A stretch of 64,000 nt of DNA from Symsagittifera roscoffensis (GCF_963678635.1 NC_087062.1:76192349-76256348), one strand, 5' to 3'; positions 10,258-21,119 are shown, counted from the stretch's first letter. A program made the numbers and translations. Notes: generated by a model not told the origin, from the letters alone.

Positions 10258-10712
10258 TCAAATAGCATAATTTTGACAGATAGCGATTTTATACTTACAA
10301 ATAGAACATGTGTGATAGCTGTCACAGCGGACATGAGTTTTAGGACAGCGTTAGCAGCAGATTTTAAGCGAGAATATAAAACATAGAATTCCTTTGGAAG
10401 CAAAGACCAGGAAAAGGAGGCGTAGCAGCCTTGATTCCGGCGGCATCGCAGATACCAGGAAAGTATTTATGCTTCTTGGTGACGAGAGCGACAGAGAAGC
10501 GGCATGTGGACCCGGAAAACTTGGTCTTGTCCTTGACGAGACTGAAAGACTTCCTTGTGGAAAGGGAGGTAAAGGAACTCTTGCTTCCAGTATATGACCC
10601 AAACCGAGGAAGACTGCATCCACGGGAGCTATATGCAGTGATACACGTAATCTTTTCAGATAATAACATACAATTATACTTACATAAGAAATATTATTTG
10701 AGTATAGGCTGA
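10258..10712 (+). pseudogene. Degenerate macrodomain-like module (TARG1/OARD1-type) at the Pol C-terminus, one frameshift
   Basis: The first part, in the integrase frame, gives SIILTDSDFILTN (strand 1 and GDLF-like position), then CVIAVTADMSF and ALAADFKREYK, matching the core beta strand, Gly-rich loop and following helix (AHCxSADxxMGAGIAxxFKxxFG pattern). At an A-run around 10377-10382 the frame shifts. The continuation in the frame of 10431 gives GGVAALIP, then YLCFLVT, then LVLSLTRLKDFL, VKELLLPVYDP and AVIHVIFSDNNIQLYLH. This follows the macrodomain order: VAxL, YLxTK, helix with SLxxL, xxMPxIGCGL, helix with IxxVF, final xIxxY strand. Ligand-loop glycines are mostly replaced (FRTALA for MGAGIA; DPNRGRL for IGCGLDRL), so ADP-ribose binding or hydrolysis is doubtful. 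Assignment rests on pattern and secondary structure only. Confidence 0.65.
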
Positions 10713-10939
10713 GTTTAGGTTGCATGTAGGAGGCGTCATATTATGTGTGTTGTGTGTGATGTGTTGTGTGATATGTTTCATGTTATTAAGACCATGGGTA
10801 CGAAAAGATTAGTGGCCATGAATGAACAAATAATGATTTTAGGAATAGATCCAAAGTTTGGAATGTCCATTCTTAAGTCAAATTCCAAGATCTCTTTTCT
10901 AGATCCTGATTGATCATTTAAATATTCATCAGATTTCAA
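10713..10939. other. Gap between element end and next coding-like block
   Basis: Holds a TG-rich low-complexity run (about 10738-10785) followed by AT-rich sequence. It could include the start of a 3' LTR, but there is no second copy in the window to prove it. No gene seen. Confidence 0.4.
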
Positions 10940-11560
10940 TTGAGCAAACTGATAATCAAGGCCGAATCTAACGAAATGGACAACTTCGATTTGAATGAAC
11001 TGATGGACCTAGCGGAGGCGTATATAGGACAGACGATAGACGCGATCTATCGTCGGCTGATGGATCGAGACTTTGCTCTGGAGGACTCAGAGGTAGTCAT
11101 GTTGCTGGTCGCCTTAATAAACATCTTAGGGCATGATAACCGTGGGGACCGCCCCAAGGAAGTCTTATTGATGGCCGCATATGGAGAAGGAGGAGACTTC
11201 GCTCTGGAGGACTCAGAGGTAGTCATGTTGCTGGTCGCCTTAATAAACATCTTAGGGCATGATAACCGTGGGGACCGCCCCAAGGAAGTCTTATTGATGG
11301 CCGCATAGGGAGAAGGAGGAGTACTAGATCGCCCAAACATGGGGGTAATGAGGTGGAGAAACGGGGCTCTCTCAGGAAGTGACTTGGCGAACGAGCCTGG
11401 TTTGGGAAGTTCCAGGACCTACCAACCAGGTGAGATACCTCTGCCGATCAAGCCTAGGCCTGGACTGAGAAGAAGGCATCATGAGATGAACAGCGAGGCT
11501 GCCTCGTCTACTTCACAACTGAGAGCAGCTGTGCCACCAAAGAGGGCGAGAGTAGAATAA
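10940..11560 (+). pseudogene. Unrecognised ORF with in-frame 126-bp tandem duplication and one TAG
   Basis: One frame runs from 10940 to 11560, broken only by TAG at 11306-11308. The N-terminus (about 10976 onward, MDNFDLNELMDLAEAYIGQTID) is acidic and helical. A 42-codon unit (DFALEDSEVVMLLVALINIL...) is repeated directly. In the second unit the Tyr codon TAT of the first has become TAG. After the stop the frame continues with a Pro/Arg-rich stretch. No protein family recognised. Composition is similar to the adjacent Gypsy element, so a retroelement Gag or accessory origin is possible. Confidence 0.5.
11069..11320 (+). repeat. Tandem duplication, 2 x 126 bp
   Basis: Units 11069-11194 and 11195-11320 are almost identical, with T/C at about the fifth base and TAT/TAG near the end. 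126 bp is 42 codons, so the duplication preserves the reading frame. Confidence 0.95.
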
Positions 11561-11601
11561 GAAGTTCAGACGAATGAAACGAAGAGTATCTGAACGGGAC
11601 G

Positions 11602-12269
11602 ATGCAAGAACTGGAAAAGACAAGAAGAGAGCTAGATCAAGTGACTAAGACTGTGATCAGTGTAGAAGAAGACAGAGATATGTGGAAGAAACTGTTTGAA
11701 GATTGTAACAAGAAGCAGAGCGAAGGAATAGAGCGCCTGAGGCGAGAATACAAAGAGCGATGGGAACGGCTGGCGTTGATGACAGCAGTAGAGCAAGCGA
11801 TACCTGCAAGGAATGTTCTTCGTGAGCAGTCTCCGATGGTGCTCCTAACGCCTCGCGAACTAAGCCAAACGACGGAGGTGCGACCCCGACTACGGCAGGA
11901 AGAGTGACGATCCCGGACACAAGTGACACCCTAGGTGACCCAGTCGTGGAGCAGACGGTGCGGAAGTTGATAGAAACAGCTGGACGACTTGTCAAAAATA
12001 GGAGTGCGCCAGGTTCCGGGGTGACTGCACCCTAAGGAAGAATCGACGACACGGGCAGAGTGGAGCTCTCGCAAGAGACGATGAAGAAAACGGGAAATGA
12101 CGGTGTCACTTTACCAGCAAAGACCTCTGGAGCCCCAGAAAGAACAATAAGAGAAATGCCGAGAAAAAATTGTCCCGAGAGTTTGAGCGAGTTATTGATC
12201 GACTCGGCCATTGATGAAAGTGAGGCAAATTCTCCTATAAAGGCAACACCACAAGAAGGCAACAATTAA
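11602..12269 (+). pseudogene. Unrecognised coiled-coil and Ser/Thr/Pro-rich coding remnant
   Basis: Frame 11602-11907 encodes 101 residues with a heptad-like charged pattern (ELEKTRRELDQVTK, then ERLRREYKERWERL), predicted coiled coil. Near 11860 coding sense moves to another frame, up to TAA at about 12033, giving a Thr/Pro-rich segment then VVEQTVRKLIETAGRLVKN. Frame 12060-12269 adds another 69 codons of Glu/Pro/Ser-rich sequence. The order resembles a structural polyprotein with frameshifts, but no family is recognised. Confidence 0.4.
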
Positions 12270-12905
12270 GTAGTGTATCTATCAAGAACCCGAAAAGGAA
12301 CGATGCGATAAAAGATGGTAATTGACAAGATTACCGATATGAAAATAAAACTTGGCAGCAAAGTGACATTGATTAAAACTAGAAAAACGAAGGTGGACTC
12401 TGAAATGTTGATAAAAGCTGACAACTCAGCCAAAAAAAGCGTGTGGAAGAAAACATTGACATGGGACAAGGTGATGAACGATTGCCTGGCACAGACAGAA
12501 TGTTGACTGACGTAGCTATGGTGCTACCCATTCTCATGGCAGGATTAAAATCAGTCAGTTATAAAACCAAGATGAGTGACCGCACTCTGACTGGAGCAAC
12601 ATAAGAAATGGAAATACTCAACCAATGTGGAGAGAGTACCCTACAAGATTTCAAACCATGAACCATGGAAAGCGAAGCGTCGTAGGACAGCTAGTCCCAG
12701 TGGAGTAGAACCGACTAACAGTGTCAGAAACGGTATCGATTGATGAACCCGCTGGTGGATACATGGAGATGGTGGAGTGCAGAAACTCGGCTAGAGGACG
12801 CTCAATTGCTATAGAAAACAAAAGTGCCATGGAAAGTTACTTAGAGACGATGACACAAGGCACAACCATAAAGCAGAAGGCATACGGAACTCTGGTCTCT
12901 TCTGG
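12270..12905 (+). pseudogene. Short broken coding-like frames
   Basis: Contains only short frames (12315-12506, Lys-rich; 12721-12924). Composition is like the flanking coding-like block, so this is probably part of the same decayed gene. No motif identified. Confidence 0.3.
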
Positions 12906-13330
12906 ATGCACGCGGAAACAATAGACCAGTTGGTGAGCCTACCATGGAGAGCAGTAGTGTTACGGCACTTCGAAGAAGAAATGAGAACCACTCCGAAGAT
13001 ACAGGCTCTGATAGCGATACCCTATGCGAGAATAGAATTGCAATTCAGGTTCGCTTGGTGCATGACTGGACTGACACGGGGGGAATACTCAGAAGAATCA
13101 AAAAGAGAAGAGAAGACATTCTTAATGACGAGCATGAGAGATCTAATGACCCAAGAAGGAGCGGCAGTGGCGAAGCGGAGAGACGCTCTCTGTTTCATTC
13201 GAATCATGCTGGAACAAATATCAGTGCCGGCGTTGAACACTTGTGTCAAGATGCTATAGGAAGGCGATGAACGAGCGAAAGCCCTGCTCGTATTAGCTTT
13301 TTTGGACATCCATCAGAGTAAACCGATGCG
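12906..13330 (+). pseudogene. Unrecognised helical coding remnant
   Basis: Frame 12906-13259 encodes 117 residues with alternating hydrophobic and charged helical segments (LVSLPWRAVVLRHFEEEM; LQFRFAWCMTGL). It continues after one TAG as EGDERAKALLVLAFLDIHQSK. Could be a capsid-like domain by position in a presumed Gag polyprotein, but I see no diagnostic motif. Confidence 0.35.
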
Positions 13331-13451
13331 AGTGAACATGAAGGAACCTGTGTGGAACTCGAAACAATGAAGAAGATTGACTAAACAAAGAGATTCTCTA
13401 ATAAGGAGATGAGGCTCACAAAAGAATCTATGGGAGCACTGCGGAAGTCCA

Positions 13452-14198
13452 GTGAATACTGTGGACCGATCAGTAAGAAATCGTACAGTTACGTATCTGA
13501 AGTCGTACAACCCTTTCAAAAATGAAGACATACGCGATTGCTTCTTCGATTACGAGCAAGCGGTGTTGCTAAGATTCTGGACGTCAAGACTCGCAACGAT
13601 AAGAAGCGCTGCTAATCAACAGACTAAGCTGGGAATTGTGTTGGAAGAAAAGGTGATTGCACCTTCAGTGCCAAAATCTGACAGCCGAGTAGAATTTGGA
13701 TTGGGATTCTCGGACGAACTGCTAAGAACGAGTCTAATGGTGATGTGGGAACTGATGAAATCATCATGGTGTCTGAGTCTCAACGCTGACTCGATATTGC
13801 GAGCGACACAGGATGGGCAGAGGAAATTGAATTCAGACGGTATCTTGCGTGACCTGAATATCATTTACAATTTGATGACGACAGCCTCCAAGAGCAACGA
13901 CGGAGAAGACAAAGTGGAGTTGCCTGGCTGGGGACCAGAGGACTCGGTTAAAGCTGGTAGTTGTCTAACGAAAGTCTGTCGACTGAAGATTCACATCTGT
14001 GAAGGTCTGGATTGCGTGAAGACCCTTGCGAAGCGACACAAGCAGTTAACGATATGGCTTGGGAATATCGTAATGAAAGCAAAAACGGAAACGAAATTGA
14101 TTGCAGATTGCCATGGAGGAACTGAGGTGAATCTAGTTACTGCACTGGGAATTTACAGCATACTTGGTTCTTTAGAGTCACTGTTGAATTTAGAATAA
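13452..14198 (+). pseudogene. Unrecognised 248-codon open frame, probably a fragment of a larger gene
   Basis: Longest uninterrupted frame of the 10.9-15.5 kb block. It encodes a predominantly helical, soluble protein with Trp-rich positions (MVMWELMKSSWCLSL) and several cysteines, and no transmembrane segment. The reading starts without obvious upstream signals, so the N-terminus is not reliable. A second open frame begins 9 bp downstream (14208) in another phase. No family recognised. Confidence 0.4.
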
Positions 14199-14207
14199 AA
14201 GCATGAG

Positions 14208-14585
14208 ATGGTTACGACCATCAGTGTAGAAGTGTTTCCGGGAGTTTTGCAAACCGAGCAAAAGTATATTGGAAAGTGGAGGGAAGCGATCGAGGCGGAA
14301 AAGAAAATCCGGCACAGTGAAACCTATCGTAGACCGTCGGGAGCGCTATATTTAGTGGGATCAACATTAGCTCCAATGTGCCAGAGAAGATACCCAGTGC
14401 ATTTCGTAGCGGTGGTTGTGAAAAGTACGAGGACGATCGTGGATCAAGCCTTCTCAGTGCCGAAGTGCGTACGATTAGCGAGGATGTCCAAAAAGTCTTA
14501 CGAGTTATTATGCAAGATGTTCTCAGCAGTTCCAGAGAGAACCAAAGAAGAGTTAGAACCGATACTGGGAAAAAAGTTCATGTGA
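14208..14585 (+). pseudogene. Unrecognised 125-codon frame following the 248-codon frame
   Basis: Encodes VEVFPGVLQTEQKYIGKWREAI, then a beta-rich middle (ALYLVGSTLA; VHFVAVVVKSTRTIV) and a helical end. Starts 9 bp after the previous stop, in a different phase, so it may be the same gene after a frameshift. No signature recognised. Confidence 0.35.
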
Positions 14586-15520
14586 TACGCCAGTGGGAAC
14601 TTCAATAATTTTGAATGACAGAAGCAGAAAGGATCAACAGTCACAGATTACAATGAAGTAGACGAGAATGATGAAATCCACCGAGTGATGATGGAAGTAG
14701 AACCACTGCTGGAAGCGTCGGGAAAACGTAATTGGAGGAGCATCATGTTGACACATGATGGGTTCCCCTGCCATTGCTTGCTATAAACATGGTGGTATCC
14801 CGGGCGTAGTAATCTGGTGTTGATCTGGGACTGTGGAGAGCTGCTCTCCATGGGTTCACCAGGTTCATAAGAGCCCATAACGATAGTGATAGTGGGAGTT
14901 ATGATGACGATACGTTGGCTGGAAGCTCATGTGAAAGAGAACACTTGACAAGAAACGCCTACGAAAGAGCAATTGCAGGAACTGGATTGTCTAAAAGATT
15001 TAGATCTTTTTGAGACAACGTGCAAAATCCTGAACATTCCGATGGAAGTGAAAAAGATATGGGATAGAAGATGACTGATGCCATTGTTTAGAGCCATAAT
15101 GACTGCATGGTTGTACGATTATGCCAAGAAGCATATCTCGAAGCATAGCAGAGTGTTTAGTGCGTATCAGCTGGACATTGGAGCAGGAGCTTTCAAGCAA
15201 GCTTTTGTAACTCATCGGAATGCAGTGACCACAGCAGTAAGGAAGACGTCTAGAACAAGTGAATGTGACGGGAGAGAAAGAGAAGAAATGTTGAAGGAAG
15301 ACTTGGAGAGAAACGTGAAGTTGCGCCTCCACAATAGCTTCTGCTGAAACCGGGAAATTAGCGTTGATCCTCTACCTTGTTGTAAACAAAGAGTAGAAGA
15401 GCAAAAGTGTTGGAGGACTGCCTCCAACAGCGTCAGATTAGCTATCGACGTGTTACAAGACACTGAGACTGAAAGTGCGGAGTCAATATCGCAGGAGGAG
15501 GAGATGGAACAATGACAAAT
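14586..15520 (+). pseudogene. Broken coding-like tail of the unrecognised block
   Basis: Frame 15078-15347 gives 89 residues (AIMTAWLYDYAKKHISKHSRVFSAY...), with coding-like Glu/Arg-rich sequence on both sides. The last coding-like stretch ends with an acidic ESAESISQEEEMEQ segment at about 15478-15513. Two hairpins are embedded: 14741-14760 (8-bp arms) and 14829-14850 (TGGAGAG/CTCTCCA). No family recognised. Confidence 0.3.
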
Positions 15521-17382
15521 AGCCGAAAAACAAGATGTAAAAAGAAGAAAAATTAGAAAAATTTAGAAGTTCTAGAACTTCTAAACGACGAAAACAAAGA
15601 GTGGACAAGGAGGTACGCAAAGAAGCAACGAAGGAGAAGATGTTGAAACTCAGAAATGTTTATGTGAGAAAAACTCAAAAGAGAAACGAAGCATCTCAGT
15701 TTGCAATAAAAACTGAAGAGAAAACATTTAGCTGAATTTTGAAGATTAAAGAATTTGTTGCATCTATAAATTTGCGTTGGGATTTCAGTTAGTGGCTTGA
15801 GAGGCACTTACTATTTACTTAGAAAGTCTTGAGTATAGAGTATATTAAATTTTCCAGTCTGTATGATTGTTTTTAATCAACAAAGACGACTGATCACTTC
15901 GTGGTGATATGAAAGGCTTGGGTAATCTCTTGAAGAGGGAGACTATTTCATTGTTCCTTCTAACCACCGAGTTCCTTAATTTTAATATTCAGGACAAATA
16001 ACAGCTAAATTTCCGAAGGGAAGAAGCATAGAAGGATAATTTTAGTTTGTTGGTTGGCAGGACCGTCCTGCGTCCCACCACTTTTTAAACCTAGGAGACA
16101 AAATTTTAAATCTGGACATAGCTATTAGAAGTTGGAAAAAATGTTTCATTTTAAGTCATATCCTCGAAAGTGCAGATTTGTAAGGCTATAATAGTGTAGT
16201 ATGATGCCATTTGTGTTTTGTGGTGAGTCGATGTGACGTGGATTAAAGTGATTACATGCATTTTGTAAATTCTGCTCGATGGCACTGTACCATGTTGATG
16301 AAGACTACGAGACTCAATGAGGACATTGACCGGGCTGTCCGGGGAGTATGTGGTATGCAAGTTCGAAATCGAATTTTTATTGTGACATCGGAGTGGGAAG
16401 ATTAACGGTTTCAACGAATTAGTGGTTTTAATCGTTCTTTTTGACGAACGCAGAAGGGTTGATTTGGACTGACATGTTAATTTTAAAAAAATTTGTTCCA
16501 AAAGAAAGACACGTGATAAAGTCGAAAATTTGCGCCAACTGAAAACTGCGAAAAGAAACAAAACAACAGAATTCGTTGAGAAAAACGGTGAACAACATTT
16601 GTGAGAGACAGATTGAAATTGGAAAAGAAAACGACGATCAGACCATTCCGAAGTGAAACTATTGTGCCGCTACAATCGTAACAACACAAATCCCGAGAAC
16701 CAGGAAGGCTATTGGGACGACGTTTCCAGCCTTCCGAGAAGAAATAAGAGCGTTATTTGCCCGGATTCCAGAATCCAAAGGGATCTCGGGAGAAAACTGC
16801 AACTCTCTGTTTTATGAACTTTCAGCTTCTGGTGATGTCCTGAATTGAACTATTAACATCTATATTCGTTTTCAGATTATGAGAAGCTAGGAGTTAAAGG
16901 AAAAGGTTGATCCATCTACGATAGAGATGATGATTTTTATCTACTGAACAAAAACAATAGTAATTATAATAAATAAGTAGTAGCCCTGTTTTTAGGAGTG
17001 ACCTCATGGTCTGGGGATACTGAGACCCAGCCATGAAATCACTATTTCTTCATGTAATTAAGTTAAATAGAGCGTTCTGATCGACGCCGTAAACAGTAAC
17101 GTTTTTGCCGACCCGATGTTAGAAAGACCACCAAAAGAACTGGCTTGGGCGGAGACGGTGTAGAGCATGTAGAGCTGTGTTTAGATGGTGGCCAGTCGTA
17201 TTAAAACCTAGCTTTATTTTTCGTCGATATGTACTTCCGGGCGATTGTTACAGTGTTTTAAGGAGCAGATTTATATTCAAGTTTTTTTCTTGGTTTCCGT
17301 TGCCAAAGTTCTGTTTTTTGTCGCGGAAGTTTCAATGTTTAATTTTAAAAGAAAATTGAGATGTCCTTATTAATGAATTTTT
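15521..17382. other. AT-rich non-coding stretch
   Basis: GC drops at about 15520 and no convincing gene is present; the frames here are short and low-complexity. Small structures: a perfect 24-bp palindrome at 15562-15585 and a 7-bp-arm inverted repeat at 16057-16071 (GCAGGAC/GTCCTGC). It may hold the 3' untranslated or LTR remnant of the preceding block. Confidence 0.5.
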
Positions 17383-17640
17383 TTTCTTTCTGAATTGTAA
17401 ACTTTAGATTTTTATAATTAACATGTATATCGAGTTCATCATTTATCGAAAAATCAACTCATCGAGTAATAATGTAATTGCTGCAATAGAAACTGGTTGC
17501 TTGTATAATTTTTTTTTTCAAATTGTAAATTAATTGTTTTTTACTTGAGAGTTTCATAATCAATATGTACATCAAATAACATCATATTTGTCGAAAACAA
17601 CTTATCGAGTTAGTAACCTTAGTTTCTCAACTGTTTCTGT
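17383..17640. repeat. Diverged tandem duplication, about 130-bp unit
   Basis: About 17383-17510 and 17515-17640 share order and content: an AATTGTAAA start, an ATAATcAACATGTAtATC-like middle, then ATCATTTaTCGAAAAaCAACTcATCGAGT. A hairpin, TTCAAACG/CGTTTGAA, follows at 17651-17672. Confidence 0.6.
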
Positions 17641-17867
17641 TTATTTTTTGTTCAAACGGATATTCGTTTGAACAATTTTTTGTTCAAACGCAATTGTTTT
17701 TATTCTTTCTGTGACTTGTGCTCAAAATACATTTTTTAGTACCGGATACAGAGTGTCCTGGTACGCTTGATATATCTACCTTCTACTTCTTAGCAGTTTT
17801 TGTTCAATTGACATTACTTTTACCGGATGGTTTGTTGCTGAAGTCTACCATATCCTTGTAGTTTATA

Positions 17868-20800
17868 TCAGATGAAGAAAATTGTATTTCTTATCTTCCA
17901 TACTTCCCATGACACAAATGTTTGCAAGTTGATTTTCCATGACGTCGATGATTTTGAATATGCACCACGAATAACCGAAACAACATACTTAAGTCTTGCA
18001 ATGTTGGTTGATACAAAAACGTCACGCCAATTGTTAATCTGTGATATGTTTCTTGAAGGTTGTAGCGAGGGACAACTGAAAATTAGGTGTTCGAATGTTT
18101 CGCATTCTAAATTACAATAGAAACATTCGGGGGCATTCTCGAGAAATAAAAACCACCGCTTTTCTCGATCTTTAAAAACAGCGTATGCAAATTTATAAAG
18201 AAAGTTTTTTTCCCACACATCAAGCATTGAATTTTTCCAAACTTTGCCTGTAAATTTAATCAATTCTTCTTCTGAACAGAGGTAACGGTTTGCTGCAAAA
18301 CCCAAGCGGGAAATCGCAGCTCGATGAAAACTACAGTTTTGTAAGCAGAAATAATAAACATCTCGCAATTTTGTCTGGTTTGTTATAATCAAACGGCTAT
18401 TGGTACTGTTTGAAAATACTGCAAAATCACTTGAACTCATTTTAATAGAGATGTTTGTATTTCTCAACAAATTTTTGATTTCTTTCGGTAAAATTGAATC
18501 TGTTGGTAATAAACTATTTTGATTTGACATATCAGAAGCAATGAAATTGATAATTTTCATACTAAAAAGTTTAAGTTGTAGGCATGGTAAGCCTAGCCCA
18601 CCATCTAAGATGGGGTGATTTAAAACTTATTTTCTTATGTCGAGTCTGCTTGATTTTTTCAATTCTGTATTTAATAATTCTTGGAATTTACTAACAGTAT
18701 CCAAGTTAACTGTTGTATGACGAGCCAAATGAAAAAACTTAGGGAGAACATAAACTGATAGTGTTAATGATTTGGCCCTCAAAGATTTACTAAGTGAAAT
18801 TAACCCGCGATGTTTTTGAACTTGAGAACTCAACAATAGTTCAATATTTTCAACTTTTTGGGAAGTGTAAAACAAGACACCAAGTATTTTTGTTTCCTTG
18901 ACTGTTTTATAGGGTGATAAATCAGGTATGGAAAGCACTTCACTTTTGCCTATGTTAATCATCATCTGACTTTGTTTGCAAAATGAATCGATTAAGCGAA
19001 ACAACCTGTCATTACATGGGATTTTGATAAGGCAAGTTATGTCATCTGCATATGAAACTAGTTTGGGGCACAATATCCCGAAACCTTCAATTGCTTCTGT
19101 AGATTCAATTGCTTGAAGAAGGGGTTCGATAAAAACTATGAATAAAAATGCGGAAAGAGGGCAACCTTGTCTCACACCGCGATGAATTTTGAAGCTGGCT
19201 GATAAAAAACCATTTATCTCAATTACTGCTTTTGAGTCTAAATACAAAGTTTCAATAGCTCTAACTGAAAACTCATCAAGGTTTAACCCTTTCAAAATTT
19301 TGATGAGAAGTGATCTGTCAACTCTGTCAAATGCTTTAGAAAAGTCTAATTTTACAGCACATGAACCTCGGGTAGCCAATCGTTCTGGAGTAATCGCTTT
19401 TTTCAACTTTCGTATTGCTGTGTGCATTTGTCTTCCAGGCAAATACGCGTGCTGATGGTTTTTTTCACAACTTTGCAAAAGTCTTTTTTAATTCGATTAC
19501 AGACTACATGGGCAAAGATTTTTGCGTCAGTATTCATAAGGCTGATGAGGCGAAAATCTTGTACTGCTATGGCATTTTCAGATTTTGGGAGCAGTTTGAT
19601 TATTGCTAAATAAAAACTGTTTGGAAGTTTTCCACCATGAACAAAATGATTAAAAACTTTAGCTAAAATTAAACAAAACTCATCCGTGAAAGTCTCATAT
19701 AGCTTAGAAGTAAGGCCGTCTGGTCCAGGCGAGCTTTTCAATTTCAATTTGTCTATAGCCAAGTGAATTTTTTCTTCTGTAAAGTAATTATAGCCATCAT
19801 TCTCATTTTTTTCGAGTTTATTTTTTGATTAAAATGTCATTAGTAGTTGATCGGAGTCTGTTGTAGAACTATTTGGAAAAATATTTGAAAAATACTTTCG
19901 AGATTGATTAAGAATATCCTCATCCGTATGATAAACGTTCTGATCCACTTGAATTCGTTTGATTGAGTTAATTGTGTTCTTTGATGTTCATTAACTACAA
20001 AATTTGGGAACACCCTCGAATGTATAGCTGAGAGTTTTCTGAATTTTTCGATAATCTGAAAAATCGTTTTCCTTGGAAACGTTTTGAAGATGTTCCAGCA
20101 CCAAATGATATTTTTCAATCAAATTAGGGTTCGGACCTTTTCCGCGGTGAATGCAATCTCTGAGAACATTTTCGTGATACTTCAATAAATTAAGTTCGTT
20201 CTGATCTACACGCTTTTTGTTCTCTTGAATAAACCTCAAAAGGTCACGAAAAATTGTGCTTAAAGTTTTCGTAACTACTTGGTGATTCATTTTCGTAAAA
20301 GTTTTTTAGATCTTCACGAATTAAGCTGGCGTTGTTGTTTAAAATTTCTTCATTTAATTTCCAGTAACTAGGGCCGCGCTGATACAAGTTAGATGGCTTA
20401 ACAAAAACGTGTAAGAGCAAATGATCAGAAATTGATATTTGAATGCTTTGCATAGAGTCATACTCTGTTTCGAATTTTATAAAAACATAATCTAAGCGTG
20501 CAAAAGTTTTATGTTGTTTGTCATAATGTGTATAATCACAAAAATCTTTCTTGAGTGCAAAATCAACAAAACCAAAACAATCAAGAATTTGTTCTTTGAG
20601 TTGGGTAAATCGTTTGATACGTGCATCATTTAAATTCAGTATTGAAGAACTGTTAACATTATCATAACTCAGCGCATTAAAGTCACCCATCATGATAATT
20701 TTTGATTTATTAGGTATAAATTTGATGCTTAATTTCAGGGAATTCAAAGTTGCTTGGAATGAAATTGGGTTCGCATAAACGTTGATAACAAACCAACCAA

Positions 20801-21107
20801 GTTTGACAAACTTTAACAGTTGAAAACCTGTACTTGAAGCAATTCTTTTTGCAGGACTCAAGTTTGATCACCATAACGTTAAGAAACCACCAGAATTATT
20901 TGAGCCCGGTATGAAATCGAATAAAACATTATATTTATCCAGTAAACTCAAATGTATATTTGTAAGTTTCGTTATTTTTGCTTCCTGAATGCACAAAATG
21001 AAACTGGGCGATTTTTTTAAAACTTGGCATTTTTTGATAAGTGAGTGTAATTTAGCTGGATTTCCTATGCTAAAAATATTAACGGGAAAAAATCTGGTTT
21101 TTCGCAC
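17868..21107 (-). pseudogene. LINE ORF2: endonuclease, reverse transcriptase and zf-RVT, broken
   Basis: Endonuclease: CIQEAKI (21000 region), GDFNALSYD and ISDHLLLHV give the QE, GDFN and SDH motifs of EEP nucleases; an in-frame TGA lies at about 20870. A frameshift near 20270 leads to the linker 20290-19991, then to RT fingers at 19762-19403 (KSSPGPDGLTSKLYE; LLPKSENAIAVQDFRLIS). A further shift at about 19450 leads to AYLPGRQM, the motif A LDFSKAFDRVD, GVRQGCPLSAFLF and SYADDITC, so the catalytic aspartates are kept. After a TAA at 18627, a GGLGLPCL stretch and the zinc segment CFYCNLECETFEHLIFSC (zf-RVT) end the protein. Confidence 0.9.
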
Positions 21108-21119
21108 ATAGAAATTTTG

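Larger units (their letters stand above)
4125..10712 (+). mobile_element. Decayed Ty3/Gypsy element, copy B, with complete integrase and macrodomain-like 3' end
   Basis: Holds the end of Gag or the Gag-Pol junction, then protease, RT, RNase H, acidic linker, full integrase, a GPY/F-type module, an acidic tail and a macrodomain-like module. 4580-8668 repeats 1-4118. Sequence after 8668 has no counterpart in copy A. I found no convincing LTR at either end. The TG-rich stretch at 10740-10790 after the last coding remnant could be in a 3' LTR, but no matching 5' copy is visible. GC is clearly higher than in the flanking AT-rich DNA. Confidence 0.9.

Noticed and set aside
9681-10403. 240-codon minus-strand open frame opposite the Gypsy C-terminal tail
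   Set aside because: It is the antisense of a recognisable polyprotein frame, Ser-rich as expected from reverse reading of acidic codons, and has no motif.
10738-10790. TG-rich run as the start of a 3' LTR
   Set aside because: No matching second copy in the window, so an LTR cannot be demonstrated.
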